Assembly (NCBI RefSeq): GCF_001428825.1
Contig: NZ_LMIT01000010.1
Span: 92,049 to 134,075, forward strand
Source of the DNA: Nocardioides sp. Root240
GTDB taxonomy: Bacteria; Actinomycetota; Actinomycetes; Propionibacteriales; Nocardioidaceae
Direction: 5' to 3'
Length of the DNA: 42,027 bases
Numbering within the stretch: position 1 is the first letter of the stretch; each line of letters begins with the position of its first letter. Positions 32,397 through 40,509 of this stretch are shown here, piece after piece. Below the pieces are notes generated by a model, which had not been told where the DNA came from, did no database searches, and saw nothing but the letters and a program-made list of their open reading frames with translations. A program made the position numbers and the translations under genes.

Positions 32397-33733
32397 GCGA
32401 TCCGGATCATCTTCTTGTTGACGAACTCCTCGATGCCCAGGCTGCCGAGCTCGCGCCCGTAGCCGGACAGCCGGACGCCGCCGAAGGGCAGCTCCACGGC
32501 CTCGAGGCCGACGCCGTTGACGAAGACCATGCCGACCTCCAGGGCGCTGGCGACGCGGTCGGCCTGCTCCGGGTCGGTCGTGTAGACGTACGACCCGAGG
32601 CCGTACGGCGTGTCGTTGGCGATCCGGATCGCGTCGGCCTCGTCGCTCGCGCGGAAGACCATGGCGACCGGGCCGAAGAACTCCTGGTGGTACGCCGGGT
32701 TGTCCGGTGCCACGTCGGTGAGCACGCCGACCGGGTGGAAGGCGCCGTCCCGCTCGCCCGAGGCGACCAGGTGCGCGCCCGCGGCGACCGCGGCGTCGAC
32801 CTGGGCGGCAAGGCCCTCGGCGGCGGCGAGCGAGGACAGCGGCGCCGCAACGGCGGCGGCAGAGACCCGCTGGTGCAGCGCGGCCACGAAGTCGTCGTAG
32901 AGCTCGTCGACGACGACGAAGCGCTTGGCGCCGTTGCAGGCCTGGCCGACGTTGCCGGTGCGCGCGGACAGCGCGTCGTCGACGGCGGCGTCGAGGTCGT
33001 CGGTCGAGAGCAGCACGAACGGGTCCGCGCCGCCGAGCTCGAGCACGCACTTCTTGAGGTGGCGCCCGGCGATCTCGCCGACGATCGAGCCGGCCCGCTC
33101 CGAGCCGGTCAGGGAGACGCCCTGGATGCGGGGATCCGCGATCACGTCGGCGATCTGGTCGTTGGTCGCGTAGACGTTGACGAAGGCGCCCTCCGGCAGC
33201 CCGGCGTCGCGGAAGATCGCGGCCTGCAGTGCCGCCGAGCGCGGGCACTGCGCCGCGTGCTTGAGGACGATCGTGTTGCCCGTGACCAGGTTCGGCGCCG
33301 CGAAGCGGGCGACCTGGTAGACCGGGTAGTTCCACGGCATGATCCCGAGCAGCGCGCCGACCGGCTGGCGGCGCAGCAGCGCGCGACCGCTGCCGCCCAG
33401 CAGCTCGATCTCCTGATCGGCGAGGAACTGCTCCGCGCGATCGGAGTAGTACTGGTAGATGTCGGCCGAGAAGAGCACCTCGCCCTCGGCGGCGCCCAGC
33501 GCCTTGCCCATCTCCTCATTGATCGCCTTGGCGAGCTCGCCGGCCCGCTCGCGGTGCAGCTCGGCGACCCGGCGGACCAGCGCGGCGCGCTCGGCCACGG
33601 TCGACGTACGGCCCCACTCGGCGTACGCCGACGCGGCCGAGGCGACCGCGGCGGCCACCTCCTCGTCGGTCGCGGACGGGAAGGTCTCGACGACCTGCCC
33701 GGTGGCGGGGTTGCGGACGGCGTACTTGCTCAT
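32393..33733 (-). CDS. Succinate-semialdehyde dehydrogenase, GabD1-like
   Basis: A 446-residue aldehyde dehydrogenase resembling mycobacterial GabD1, shorter at the N-terminus than the GabD-like protein at 30132. Catalytic residues are Glu232 (VLELGGADPFVLL) and Cys266 (NVGQACNGAKRFVV). GIMPWNYPVYQVARFAAPNL and SLTGSERAGSIVGEIAG match the GabD1 group. In the homoprotocatechuate pathway the final aldolase gives pyruvate and succinic semialdehyde, so a semialdehyde dehydrogenase fits this operon well. It overlaps both neighbours by four bases (ATGA). Confidence 0.88.
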   Translation of the reverse strand: MSKYAVRNPATGQVVETFPSATDEEVAAAVASAASAYAEWGRTSTVAERAALVRRVAELHRERAGELAKAINEEMGKALGAAEGEVLFSADIYQYYSDRAEQFLADQEIELLGGSGRALLRRQPVGALLGIMPWNYPVYQVARFAAPNLVTGNTIVLKHAAQCPRSAALQAAIFRDAGLPEGAFVNVYATNDQIADVIADPRIQGVSLTGSERAGSIVGEIAGRHLKKCVLELGGADPFVLLSTDDLDAAVDDALSARTGNVGQACNGAKRFVVVDELYDDFVAALHQRVSAAAVAAPLSSLAAAEGLAAQVDAAVAAGAHLVASGERDGAFHPVGVLTDVAPDNPAYHQEFFGPVAMVFRASDEADAIRIANDTPYGLGSYVYTTDPEQADRVASALEVGMVFVNGVGLEAVELPFGGVRLSGYGRELGSLGIEEFVNKKMIRIA

Positions 33734-34542
33734 GAGGGCTCCTCGGAGAGGTCGATCGAGACGCGGGGGTCGAGGGCGAGGGTGCCGGGGTCGACGATGC
33801 AGGAACCGCCGTCGACGGGCAGCACGACGCCGTTGACGTACGACGCCGCGTCGGACAGCAGCCACGCGACGGTGGCGGCGATCTCGGCGGGCTGGGCGGC
33901 CCGGCGCTGGGGGACGACGGCCGTGGCGAGGCGGTAGGCGTCCTCGGTGGAGAGGCCGCGCTCCGCCCCGAGCTCGGCCATCTCCATGTCGCCCATCTCG
34001 GTGGCGGTCCAGCCCGGGCAGATCGCGTTGGCGCGCAGCCCGTCGCGGCCGTGGTCGACGGCGAGCGACTGGGTGAGCAGCAGGAGGCCGGCCTTGCTGG
34101 CGGAGTAGGCGGCCATCCCGTCGCTGGCGCGCAGGGCGGCGACGGACGACACGCTGACCACCGCGCCGCGTGCGGCGAGGAGGTGCGGCAGCGCGGCCCG
34201 CACCAGCAGGAAGGGCGAGGTGAGGTTGACCCGGATCGTGTCGTCCCACTGCTCGGGGGTGACCTCGTCGACCCGGCCGACGTGGATGATCCCGTGGTTG
34301 ACGACGAGCCCGTCGAGCCGGCCGAAGGTGGCGACCGTTTCCGCGACGACCTGCTCCACACCAGCGTTCTCGCTGACGTCGGCGACGACGACGTGGGCGC
34401 CCGTCTCCTCGGCCACCGCGCGCAGCGGCGCCTCGCGCCGGCCGCAGATCACGACCCGGTCGCCGTTGCCGGCGAGCAGGCGGGCGATCGCGGCGCCGAT
34501 GCCGGTGCCGCCACCGGTGACGAGGACGACCTTGCCGCTCAC
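33730..34542 (-). CDS. SDR-family NAD(P)-dependent oxidoreductase
   Basis: A 270-residue classical short-chain dehydrogenase. The nucleotide motif is TGGGTGIG (9-16), the NHG motif (usually NAG) is at 82-84, and the active site is Ser132/133, Tyr146 and Lys150 (SVSSVAALRASDGMAAYSAS). A C-terminal tail of about 20 residues after the usual end VVLPVDGGS extends the protein. The start GTG 34542 overlaps the amidotransferase stop (GTGA). It probably reduces a ketone or oxidises an alcohol in the operon's pathway; the substrate is unknown. Confidence 0.88.
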   Translation of the reverse strand: MSGKVVLVTGGGTGIGAAIARLLAGNGDRVVICGRREAPLRAVAEETGAHVVVADVSENAGVEQVVAETVATFGRLDGLVVNHGIIHVGRVDEVTPEQWDDTIRVNLTSPFLLVRAALPHLLAARGAVVSVSSVAALRASDGMAAYSASKAGLLLLTQSLAVDHGRDGLRANAICPGWTATEMGDMEMAELGAERGLSTEDAYRLATAVVPQRRAAQPAEIAATVAWLLSDAASYVNGVVLPVDGGSCIVDPGTLALDPRVSIDLSEEPS

Positions 34543-35237
34543 CGGTCGGCCGCGACGTCGTCGAGGAAGTAGTCGACGAGCGCGCCCGCCCGGACCCGTA
34601 CGTCGGCGTCGAGGGACGCCACGTGCTCCAGCAGCACCTCGGGGTCGAGCCCGCGGTCGCGCGCCATCTGCGCACCGCCGTCCTCGACCCACCCGCGGAC
34701 GCTCTCCTCGTCCACCTCCGGGTGGAACTGGACGGCGAGGTTGCGCCGCAGCACGAACGCCTGCGGCGCCGCGGCGCTGACCCCGACGACCGTCGCGTCC
34801 GCCGGCGGCACGAACTTGTCGTAGTGCCACTGCGTCCAGACCCCGGCCACCGCCGGCACCCCGGCGACCACGTGCGGGCCGATCTCCGGAGCCGGCGAAG
34901 CCACGACCTCGCCCCCATGGGCCTGGGCGAGCATCTGGCCGCCGAAGCAGATCCCGAGGACGGGTACGCCGGCCTCGTCGGCCGTGTGCAGCAGCTCCAG
35001 CTCCGGCTTCACCCAGGAGGCGACCTCGTCGCTGTAGACGCTCCACCGCGCACCGAGCACCAGCAGCGCGTCGTAGTCGCGCGGGTCCGGGAGGTCGGCG
35101 TCCACACCGGGGTCCTCGAAGCGGTCGGGCGGGACGACCTGGACCCGCTCGACGTCGTACCCGCGCTGGACGAAGCGCTCCTCGATGCCGCCGGCAGCGA
35201 GGTAGTCGTGGCCGATCAGGAGCAGGCGCCTGCCCAT
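34539..35237 (-). CDS. Class I glutamine amidotransferase-like protein
   Basis: A 232-residue protein with the class I glutamine amidotransferase fold. The triad is complete: Cys97 (LGICFGGQMLAQAHGG), His172 and Glu174 (AVQFHPEVD). No synthetase domain is fused, so it resembles stand-alone GATase1 proteins such as GMP-synthase-like glutaminases, gamma-glutamyl hydrolases and the amidotransferase-like partners of gamma-glutamylation systems in amine catabolism. A matching glutamine-synthetase-like ligase is not in the window. The start overlaps the LLM stop by one base (TGATG). Its role among ring-cleavage genes is unclear; release or transfer of an amino or gamma-glutamyl group is a guess. 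Confidence 0.82.
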   Translation of the reverse strand: MGRRLLLIGHDYLAAGGIEERFVQRGYDVERVQVVPPDRFEDPGVDADLPDPRDYDALLVLGARWSVYSDEVASWVKPELELLHTADEAGVPVLGICFGGQMLAQAHGGEVVASPAPEIGPHVVAGVPAVAGVWTQWHYDKFVPPADATVVGVSAAAPQAFVLRRNLAVQFHPEVDEESVRGWVEDGGAQMARDRGLDPEVLLEHVASLDADVRVRAGALVDYFLDDVAADR

Positions 35238-36169
35238 CAGCCCATCGCCTCCGCCCGCTTCATGACGTCCTTGCAGAACGTCTCCATCCCGGACTGGTCG
35301 TCGATGTACATCGACGGCTTGATGCAGATGGTGGTGAAGCCCTGCTCGAGCTGCTCGGGGATCGAGTCCATCGACTCCGCGAGGTCCGCCGGCGAGTGGT
35401 CGTCCGGGAAGGAGTAGCGCACGCCGCCGACCATCTCGAGCTCCGCCATGTCGCGCCCGGCCTCGGCCATCGCCTCGCGGATGACCCGCAGGTCCTCCTC
35501 GGTCGGACGGCCGAACGGGTGGAAGCCGTGGCCGTACTTCACGATCCGCTCGACGACAGCGCCGTGCGCCTTCTGCCCGCCGAACCACATCCGCGGACCC
35601 TCGGGCCGGAACGCCTTCGGCTCGAGGTAGATGTCCTCGAAGTCGAAGTAGTGGCCGTGGTGGGTGGCCGGCGACTGCTCGAACACGAGCTTCATCACCT
35701 CGAGCTGCTCGCTGAGGATCTTGCCGCGCTCACGGAAGGGCACGCCCATGGCGGCGTACTCGTCCTTGCTCCAGCTCACGTTCGGCTGGACGACCAGCCG
35801 GCCCTCCGAGATCAGGTCCAGCGTGCCGAGCTCGCGGGCGAGCAGCAGCGGGTGGCGCAGCGGCGCGAGGACCGCCGCACCGACCAGGCGGATCCGCTCG
35901 GTGACGCTGGCGATCGCGGAGAACAGCATGAGCGAGTTCGGCCAGGGCATGAGCGGGTCCTGGTTGCCGGGCGCCGCGTAGTCACGCGGGTTGCCCATCA
36001 CACCCTTGTCGCTGGCGTCGGGACCGAGGACGACGTGCTCGGAGATCATCACCGAGTCGAAGCCGGTGTCCTCGGCGATCCGGGCCCAGGTGACCAGGTC
36101 GCCCAGGTTGCGGCCGTCGGTGAGGGTCCAGTTCTCGCTGAGGATCATCAGCATCCGGGGTGCGGGCAC
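35237..36169 (-). CDS. LLM-family oxidoreductase, probably F420-dependent
   Basis: A 310-residue luciferase-like TIM-barrel protein. It has the F420-type pattern ARIAEDTGFDSVMISEHVVLG, an ERIRLVGAAVLAPLRHPLLLARELGTLD segment (split by residues 86-113) and EGRLVVQPNVSWSKDEYAAMG. GTG 36169 is chosen because GAGGA lies 8 bases upstream; ATG 36154 is a shorter alternative. Co-transcription with an F420:NADPH oxidoreductase favours F420 over FMN as cofactor. It could hydrogenate or dehydrogenate an intermediate or a ring substrate. The cofactor remains an inference, since F420 and FMN members share the fold. Confidence 0.85.
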   Translation of the reverse strand: MPAPRMLMILSENWTLTDGRNLGDLVTWARIAEDTGFDSVMISEHVVLGPDASDKGVMGNPRDYAAPGNQDPLMPWPNSLMLFSAIASVTERIRLVGAAVLAPLRHPLLLARELGTLDLISEGRLVVQPNVSWSKDEYAAMGVPFRERGKILSEQLEVMKLVFEQSPATHHGHYFDFEDIYLEPKAFRPEGPRMWFGGQKAHGAVVERIVKYGHGFHPFGRPTEEDLRVIREAMAEAGRDMAELEMVGGVRYSFPDDHSPADLAESMDSIPEQLEQGFTTICIKPSMYIDDQSGMETFCKDVMKRAEAMG

Positions 36170-36180
36170 GGCGAAGGTCC

Positions 36181-37041
36181 TCAGTGGGTGTTGGACAGGT
36201 CGGGCTTGCGGATGCCGCGGAACTCCCAGTCGCCACCCTGAGCCGTCGAGAGGACCTCCTCGCTCTCGGTCGGCTGTGCGCCGACGTCGCTGCGGATCGG
36301 CGTGGGGCCCTCGACGATGTGGTTGCGCAGGGTGCCCAGGCCCTCGACCTCGACCTCGACCACGTCGCCGGGGTGGACCGTGCGCGAGATGGCCGGCGTA
36401 CCGGACAGCAGGATGTCGCCCGGGTGCAACGTGATCGTGCGCGCGATGTCGGCGACGAGGTAGTGCATGTCCCACTTCATCTCGCGGGTGTTGCCGTCCT
36501 GGCGGACCTCGCCGTTGACGATCGTGCGGATCTGCTTGTCGCGGAAGTCCCAGCCCTCGACGATGCCGGGGCCGATCGGGCACAGCGTGTCGGCGCCCTT
36601 GACGCGCAGCATCGAGCCGGAGTCGGTGTCGCGGAAGTCGTGGAGGCCGTAGTCGTTGCCGACGGAGTAGCCGCGGATGTAGTCCCCCGCCTCCTCCGGC
36701 GAGATGTTGCGCGCCGTCCTGCCGATGACGATCGCGATCTCGCCCTCGTAGTTGAGCCACTTGCAGCCCTGCGGCCGCACGACGGCCGAGTCGTGCGCAT
36801 TGAGCGCGGAGACCGGCTTGTGGAAGTACGTCGGCGCCGGCGGCAGCGTGGTCAGCATCTCCTCGACGCGCGAGGAGTAGTTCAGGTGGACGCACACGAT
36901 CTTGCTCGGGGTGACCGGCGGCAGGTGGACCGCGTCGGCGATGGCGACCGTGCGGCCGTCCCCGGCGACGAGGGTCTCGCCCTCGCGGCGGACGTCGACG
37001 GCGTTGCCGTCGAGGAGGATGCGGCGGTACTCGGTGGTCAT
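36181..37041 (-). CDS. Fumarylacetoacetate hydrolase-family protein (HpaG/HpcE-like)
   Basis: A 286-residue FAH-family enzyme. The fold's metal-site block is KWLNYEGEIAIVIGRTARN, followed by GYSVGNDYGLHDFRD. The C-terminal ILLSGTPAISRTVHPGDVVEVEVEGLGTL is family-typical (split by residues 226-254). In the homoprotocatechuate pathway this family provides the decarboxylase/isomerase acting after the carboxymethyl-hydroxymuconate stage. The family also includes fumarylpyruvate and acylpyruvate hydrolases. ATG 37041 has an AGAGGAAA ribosome-binding site, and 23 bases separate it from the dioxygenase gene upstream. Position beside HpaD- and HpaE-like genes supports an HpaG-type role. Confidence 0.86.
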   Translation of the reverse strand: MTTEYRRILLDGNAVDVRREGETLVAGDGRTVAIADAVHLPPVTPSKIVCVHLNYSSRVEEMLTTLPPAPTYFHKPVSALNAHDSAVVRPQGCKWLNYEGEIAIVIGRTARNISPEEAGDYIRGYSVGNDYGLHDFRDTDSGSMLRVKGADTLCPIGPGIVEGWDFRDKQIRTIVNGEVRQDGNTREMKWDMHYLVADIARTITLHPGDILLSGTPAISRTVHPGDVVEVEVEGLGTLRNHIVEGPTPIRSDVGAQPTESEEVLSTAQGGDWEFRGIRKPDLSNTH

Positions 37042-37064
37042 GTCAGGTGTTTCCTCTCGGCGGG

Positions 37065-38024
37065 TCAGCCGGCGGCCGGCACGTCGGCACCGGAACCGCT
37101 CATCTGGCGGACGTAGTCGGGGTCGGTGGGGGTGGGGCGGGGAGCGGGGAAGCCGCCCTCCGGGCGGTCGAACCAGAGGTGCACCTGTCCGGTGCCGATG
37201 GAGTTCTCGTACTCGCCGTACTGGCGGCCGGGAGCGGTGCAGTCGCCCTCGCCGAGAGCGCCCATCATCATCAGGTAGTGCTGGAACCGGGCCTCCGGCT
37301 TGAAGCGGTAGAACTCGTCCATCGTGTCGAGCACGCGCGCGTGGTCGCCCTGCTTGAACCAGCCGATCCGCTCCGCGTCGGCGGCCGCGGCCTCCGGCGT
37401 GAAGATGTGCTCGACACCCGAGGCCTCGTGGTCGCGCAGCCGGCGCAGCGGCCAGAAGGTGTGGGACATGGCACCGGAGGCGACCAGCAGCACCTTGCGG
37501 TCCGACTCCGCGATCGCGGCACCGAGCGCGCGGCCCAGGCGCAACGCGTCCTCCCCGTCGGCGGTCTGGCACACGCCGATGGAGATCCACCTCTTCTCGG
37601 GCAGGCCCTGGCCGAGGTACTCCCACACGTTGGTCGTCGCGTAGAAGATCGGCAGGTGGTCGTCCTCGATGGAGGTGATCCAGGTGCTGTGGTCCGCGGC
37701 CTTGCCGGCGATCAGCGCGGCCAGCTCGGGGTCACCGGCGAAGTCGTAGGGCCGCTGGCTCATGCCGCGCGGCAGCTCCTCGGAGGTGAACAGCCCGGAG
37801 CGGCGCTCCTGCCCGGTGACGACCCACTCGACGGTGGTCGCCCAGTGCGAGTCGAGGACCACGACCGTGTCGTAGTCGAGCACGTCGAAGACCTCGCGCC
37901 GCAGCTGCTGCAGGCCGGACACGAGCGTGGTGTCCGGACCGTCGTTGAGCTCGCGCCGGATCTCCTCCGGCAGCACGATCGTGGGGACGTGCGCGACCAG
38001 GCCCGCGCCGACGACCTCACCCAT
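37065..38024 (-). CDS. Class III extradiol ring-cleavage dioxygenase (HpaD/HpcB-like)
   Basis: A 319-residue LigB-superfamily dioxygenase that opens a catechol ring next to the hydroxyl pair. It resembles the enterobacterial homoprotocatechuate 2,3-dioxygenase: AHVPTIVLPE with His12, VVVLDSHWAT with His60, SGLFTSEELPRG, VLLVASGAMSHTFWPL and the ending SIGTGQVHLWF. His12 and His60 are the likely iron ligands, with a glutamate further along. It overlaps the HpaE-like gene by one base (TGATG). The substrate is probably 3,4-dihydroxyphenylacetate or a similar side-chain catechol, though C-terminal differences leave other catechols open. Confidence 0.88.
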   Translation of the reverse strand: MGEVVGAGLVAHVPTIVLPEEIRRELNDGPDTTLVSGLQQLRREVFDVLDYDTVVVLDSHWATTVEWVVTGQERRSGLFTSEELPRGMSQRPYDFAGDPELAALIAGKAADHSTWITSIEDDHLPIFYATTNVWEYLGQGLPEKRWISIGVCQTADGEDALRLGRALGAAIAESDRKVLLVASGAMSHTFWPLRRLRDHEASGVEHIFTPEAAAADAERIGWFKQGDHARVLDTMDEFYRFKPEARFQHYLMMMGALGEGDCTAPGRQYGEYENSIGTGQVHLWFDRPEGGFPAPRPTPTDPDYVRQMSGSGADVPAAG

Positions 38025-39523
38025 CAGGAGTCACCTCCACTCGTCCAGCCGGTCGGGGAGAACACGCTGTTCTTGATGTCGGTGTAGAAGTCGAAGGACC
38101 AGATGCCGCCCTCACGACCGATGCCCGACTTGCCGTTGCCGCCGAAGGGGGCGTTGAGGTCGCGCACGAAGAAGCAGTTGACCCACACCGTGCCGGCGTC
38201 GAGCGCCGCGGACACCCGCTCGGCGCGGTCCCTGTCGCCGGTGACGATCGTCGCGGCGAGCCCGAAGGGGGTGTCGTTGGCCTTGGCGACCGCCTCCTCC
38301 TCGGTCTCGAACGTGCTGATCGTGACGACCGGACCGAAGACCTCCTCGGTCATGATCTCCGAGTCGTCGCGGGCGTCCACGAGGATCGTCGGCCGGTAGT
38401 AGAGGCCGCCCAGCTCCCGGTTGGGGCCACCGCCCAGCAGCGGGCGGGCACCGTCGGCGACGGCCCGCTCGACGAAGCCGGAGACCTGCTCGAAGTGGCG
38501 CCGTGCGACCAGCGCCGAGACGTCGGTCGACTCGTCGCGGGGGTCGCCCTGGACCAGCTGCGAGGCGCCCTCGACGACGCGGCGGGTGAACTCCTCGGCC
38601 AGGCTCGTGTGGACGTACATCCGCGCGGCCTTGAGGCAGACCTGGCCCGCGTTGTCGAACTGCTCGACCGCGATCTCGACGGCGAGGTCAAGGTCGGCGT
38701 CCTCGAAGACGAGGAGCGGCGACTTGCCGCCGAGCTCGTAGGACAGCGGCACGATGTTGGTGGCGGCGGCCTTGGCGATCACACCGGCGGTCGGGACCGA
38801 GCCGGTGAAGGCGAGCCGGTTGATGCCCGGGTGCGCGGTCAGCGGCGCACCCGCGTCGGCGCCGGTGCCCTGGACGACGTTGAAGACGCCCGCCGGTACG
38901 CCGGCCTCGTGCATGATGTCGGCGAGCAGGCTCGCCGTCAGCGGCGCCCACTCCGGCGGCTTGACGACGACGGTGTTGCCCGCGGCGAGGGCCGGGCCGA
39001 TCCGCCAGCTGGCGAGCATCAGCGGCGCGTTCCACGGCGTGATGACGGCGACCACGCCGGCCGGGTCGTAGGAGATCCGCTCGCGGTGGCCGCGGCCGGG
39101 CACCTCCATGTCGGGGTGGCCCAGCTGGTGCTCGGCGAAGTCGGCGAAGGCGCGGAAGTTCATGGCCACGCGGGGCATCACGCCCCGGCGGTGGCTGCGG
39201 ATCAGCGATCCGTTGTCGCGCGTCTCGACCAGGGAGAGATCCTCGACGCGCGCCTCGATCCCGTCGGCGACGGCGCGCAGGATGTCGCTGCGCTCCTTGA
39301 CCGACAGCGCGGCCCACGCGGGGAAGGCCGCACGGGCAGCGGCGACCGCAGCGTCGACCTCGGTCGTCGTCCCTGCGTGGACGTGGGCGAGGACCGACTC
39401 GTCGATCGGCGAGATGTCGACGAAGGTGTCGGCAGAGGCGACCCGCTGGCCACCGATCCAGTGGCGGGTGTCGACCTCGACGCCCTCGACGAGGGCGATG
39501 TGCTCCGGGCGGTCGGCGCTCAT
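38024..39523 (-). CDS. Aldehyde dehydrogenase, HpaE-like (carboxymethyl-hydroxymuconate semialdehyde type)
   Basis: A 499-residue aldehyde dehydrogenase. Catalytic residues are Glu263 (LSYELGGKSPLL) and Cys296 (NAGQVCLKAARMYV). The cofactor blocks are AVITPWNAPLMLASWRIGPA and LAFTGSVPTAGVI, and the C-terminal PFGGNGKSGIGREGGIWSFDFY resembles hydroxymuconic-semialdehyde dehydrogenases (split by residues 467-488). Next to an extradiol dioxygenase it should oxidise the ring-fission aldehyde to the dicarboxylate. It overlaps the upstream decarboxylase-like gene by four bases. Confidence 0.9.
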   Translation of the reverse strand: MSADRPEHIALVEGVEVDTRHWIGGQRVASADTFVDISPIDESVLAHVHAGTTTEVDAAVAAARAAFPAWAALSVKERSDILRAVADGIEARVEDLSLVETRDNGSLIRSHRRGVMPRVAMNFRAFADFAEHQLGHPDMEVPGRGHRERISYDPAGVVAVITPWNAPLMLASWRIGPALAAGNTVVVKPPEWAPLTASLLADIMHEAGVPAGVFNVVQGTGADAGAPLTAHPGINRLAFTGSVPTAGVIAKAAATNIVPLSYELGGKSPLLVFEDADLDLAVEIAVEQFDNAGQVCLKAARMYVHTSLAEEFTRRVVEGASQLVQGDPRDESTDVSALVARRHFEQVSGFVERAVADGARPLLGGGPNRELGGLYYRPTILVDARDDSEIMTEEVFGPVVTISTFETEEEAVAKANDTPFGLAATIVTGDRDRAERVSAALDAGTVWVNCFFVRDLNAPFGGNGKSGIGREGGIWSFDFYTDIKNSVFSPTGWTSGGDS

Positions 39524-40341
39524 CGCGCGGGCTCCCAGGTGCCGTCGGTGTTGGTGGCGAGCGTCGAGCCGCCGTCCCAGACGACGCCGACCTGGCGGTA
39601 GTAGCCACCGATGACCTCTTGCACCGGCAGGCGGTGCAGCTCCTCGGTCGGGGACTCGAAGAGCTCGACCTCGACGTCACCGGTCCAGGTCGGGCCGCCC
39701 TCGAAGGACGCGCCGCCGGAGGCGATGAGCTCGCCGTATGCGTCGGGGCTGTTCCTCGCGATGCCCGGGTAGACGCGGTGGTGCGCCATCGGGTGGCCGT
39801 TGACGAAGCCGTTGGTCGGCGACTCCTCCTTGAGGGTCAGCACGGCCTGCGCGAGGCGGCGGTCGCCGGCGGCCAGCGTGGCGCCGAAGACACCGCCGGC
39901 GGCGACCTGCGGCGCGCCCTGGCTGAACGGGTGCGGGCGGGTCTGCCACATCGAGCCGAGCTTCTTCGGGTAGCCCTGGTGGATGCCGCGGGCGATCGCG
40001 AAGTCCTTGTCGACCCAGATGTGGACGCAGCGGGAGTAGGTCACGCCCTCGTAGGCACAGCGGACGACGACGAAGGCCTCCTTGTACTGCGACCGCACCG
40101 GGTCGAGCAACTCCTCGCGCGAGCCGGAGCAGGACTGCCAGTCCGCCCAGATCAGCGCGACCGCGCCCGGGTCCTCGGGCGCGAGCTCGAGCGGCTCGGG
40201 GAGGAGCTCGGCGACACGGCCCGGGTCGGTGCGGTACTCGACCGTCAGGAGGTCACCGGAGTAGTACCACGGCGGCGACGGGATCACGGAGGACTGACCG
40301 GTCGCGGTCCGGGGGTAGAAGAACCCCTTCGTGTTGTTCAT
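39520..40341 (-). CDS. Acetoacetate decarboxylase-family protein
   Basis: A 273-residue protein of the acetoacetate decarboxylase superfamily. The Schiff-base lysine is probably Lys126 in HQGYPKKLGS, the family's conserved PKK segment. PPWYYSGDLLTVEYRTDP and VRCAYEGVTYSRCVHIWVD are also family-like. Members include true decarboxylases as well as aldolase/dehydratases that use the same lysine chemistry on 2-oxo acids. It leads the nine-gene operon and has a GAGG ribosome-binding site before ATG 40341. In a meta-cleavage operon with no recognisable hydratase or aldolase, it may take on one of those steps; that is inference. Confidence 0.82.
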   Translation of the reverse strand: MNNTKGFFYPRTATGQSSVIPSPPWYYSGDLLTVEYRTDPGRVAELLPEPLELAPEDPGAVALIWADWQSCSGSREELLDPVRSQYKEAFVVVRCAYEGVTYSRCVHIWVDKDFAIARGIHQGYPKKLGSMWQTRPHPFSQGAPQVAAGGVFGATLAAGDRRLAQAVLTLKEESPTNGFVNGHPMAHHRVYPGIARNSPDAYGELIASGGASFEGGPTWTGDVEVELFESPTEELHRLPVQEVIGGYYRQVGVVWDGGSTLATNTDGTWEPAR

Positions 40342-40369
40342 CGGGCCTCAGCTTCAGGTCGGGAGAAAG

Positions 40370-40460
40370 ATCGTTCGGATCCGTACGATAGCCACCCTGG
40401 AACCGAAAGACCACCCTTGCGCGCAAACTTCTCGGGAGATATTGTTCGGATCCGAACGAT
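40370..40460. promoter_or_regulatory. Two 20-bp palindromic operators in the P450/decarboxylase divergent promoter
   Basis: ATCGTTCGGATCCGTACGAT (40370-40389) and ATTGTTCGGATCCGAACGAT (40441-40460) are each a 20-bp dyad with one imperfect base pair, sharing the core TTCGGATCCG. The first lies 28 bases before the minus-strand operon start, the second 49 bases before the P450 start. Their start-to-start distance is 71 bp. One site per promoter suggests joint repression by a dimeric regulator of TetR, MarR, GntR or IclR type. A TTGCGCGCAA palindrome (40417-40426) lies between them. Confidence 0.75.
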
Positions 40461-40509
40461 CTCTGGAGACGCGCTGCCCAGCAACGCACAGAACGGATGG
40501 AGAGAAGCC

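Noticed and set aside
40417..40426. TTGCGCGCAA as a third operator
   Set aside because: It shares no core with the two 20-bp dyads, is short and is easily expected by chance in GC-rich DNA.
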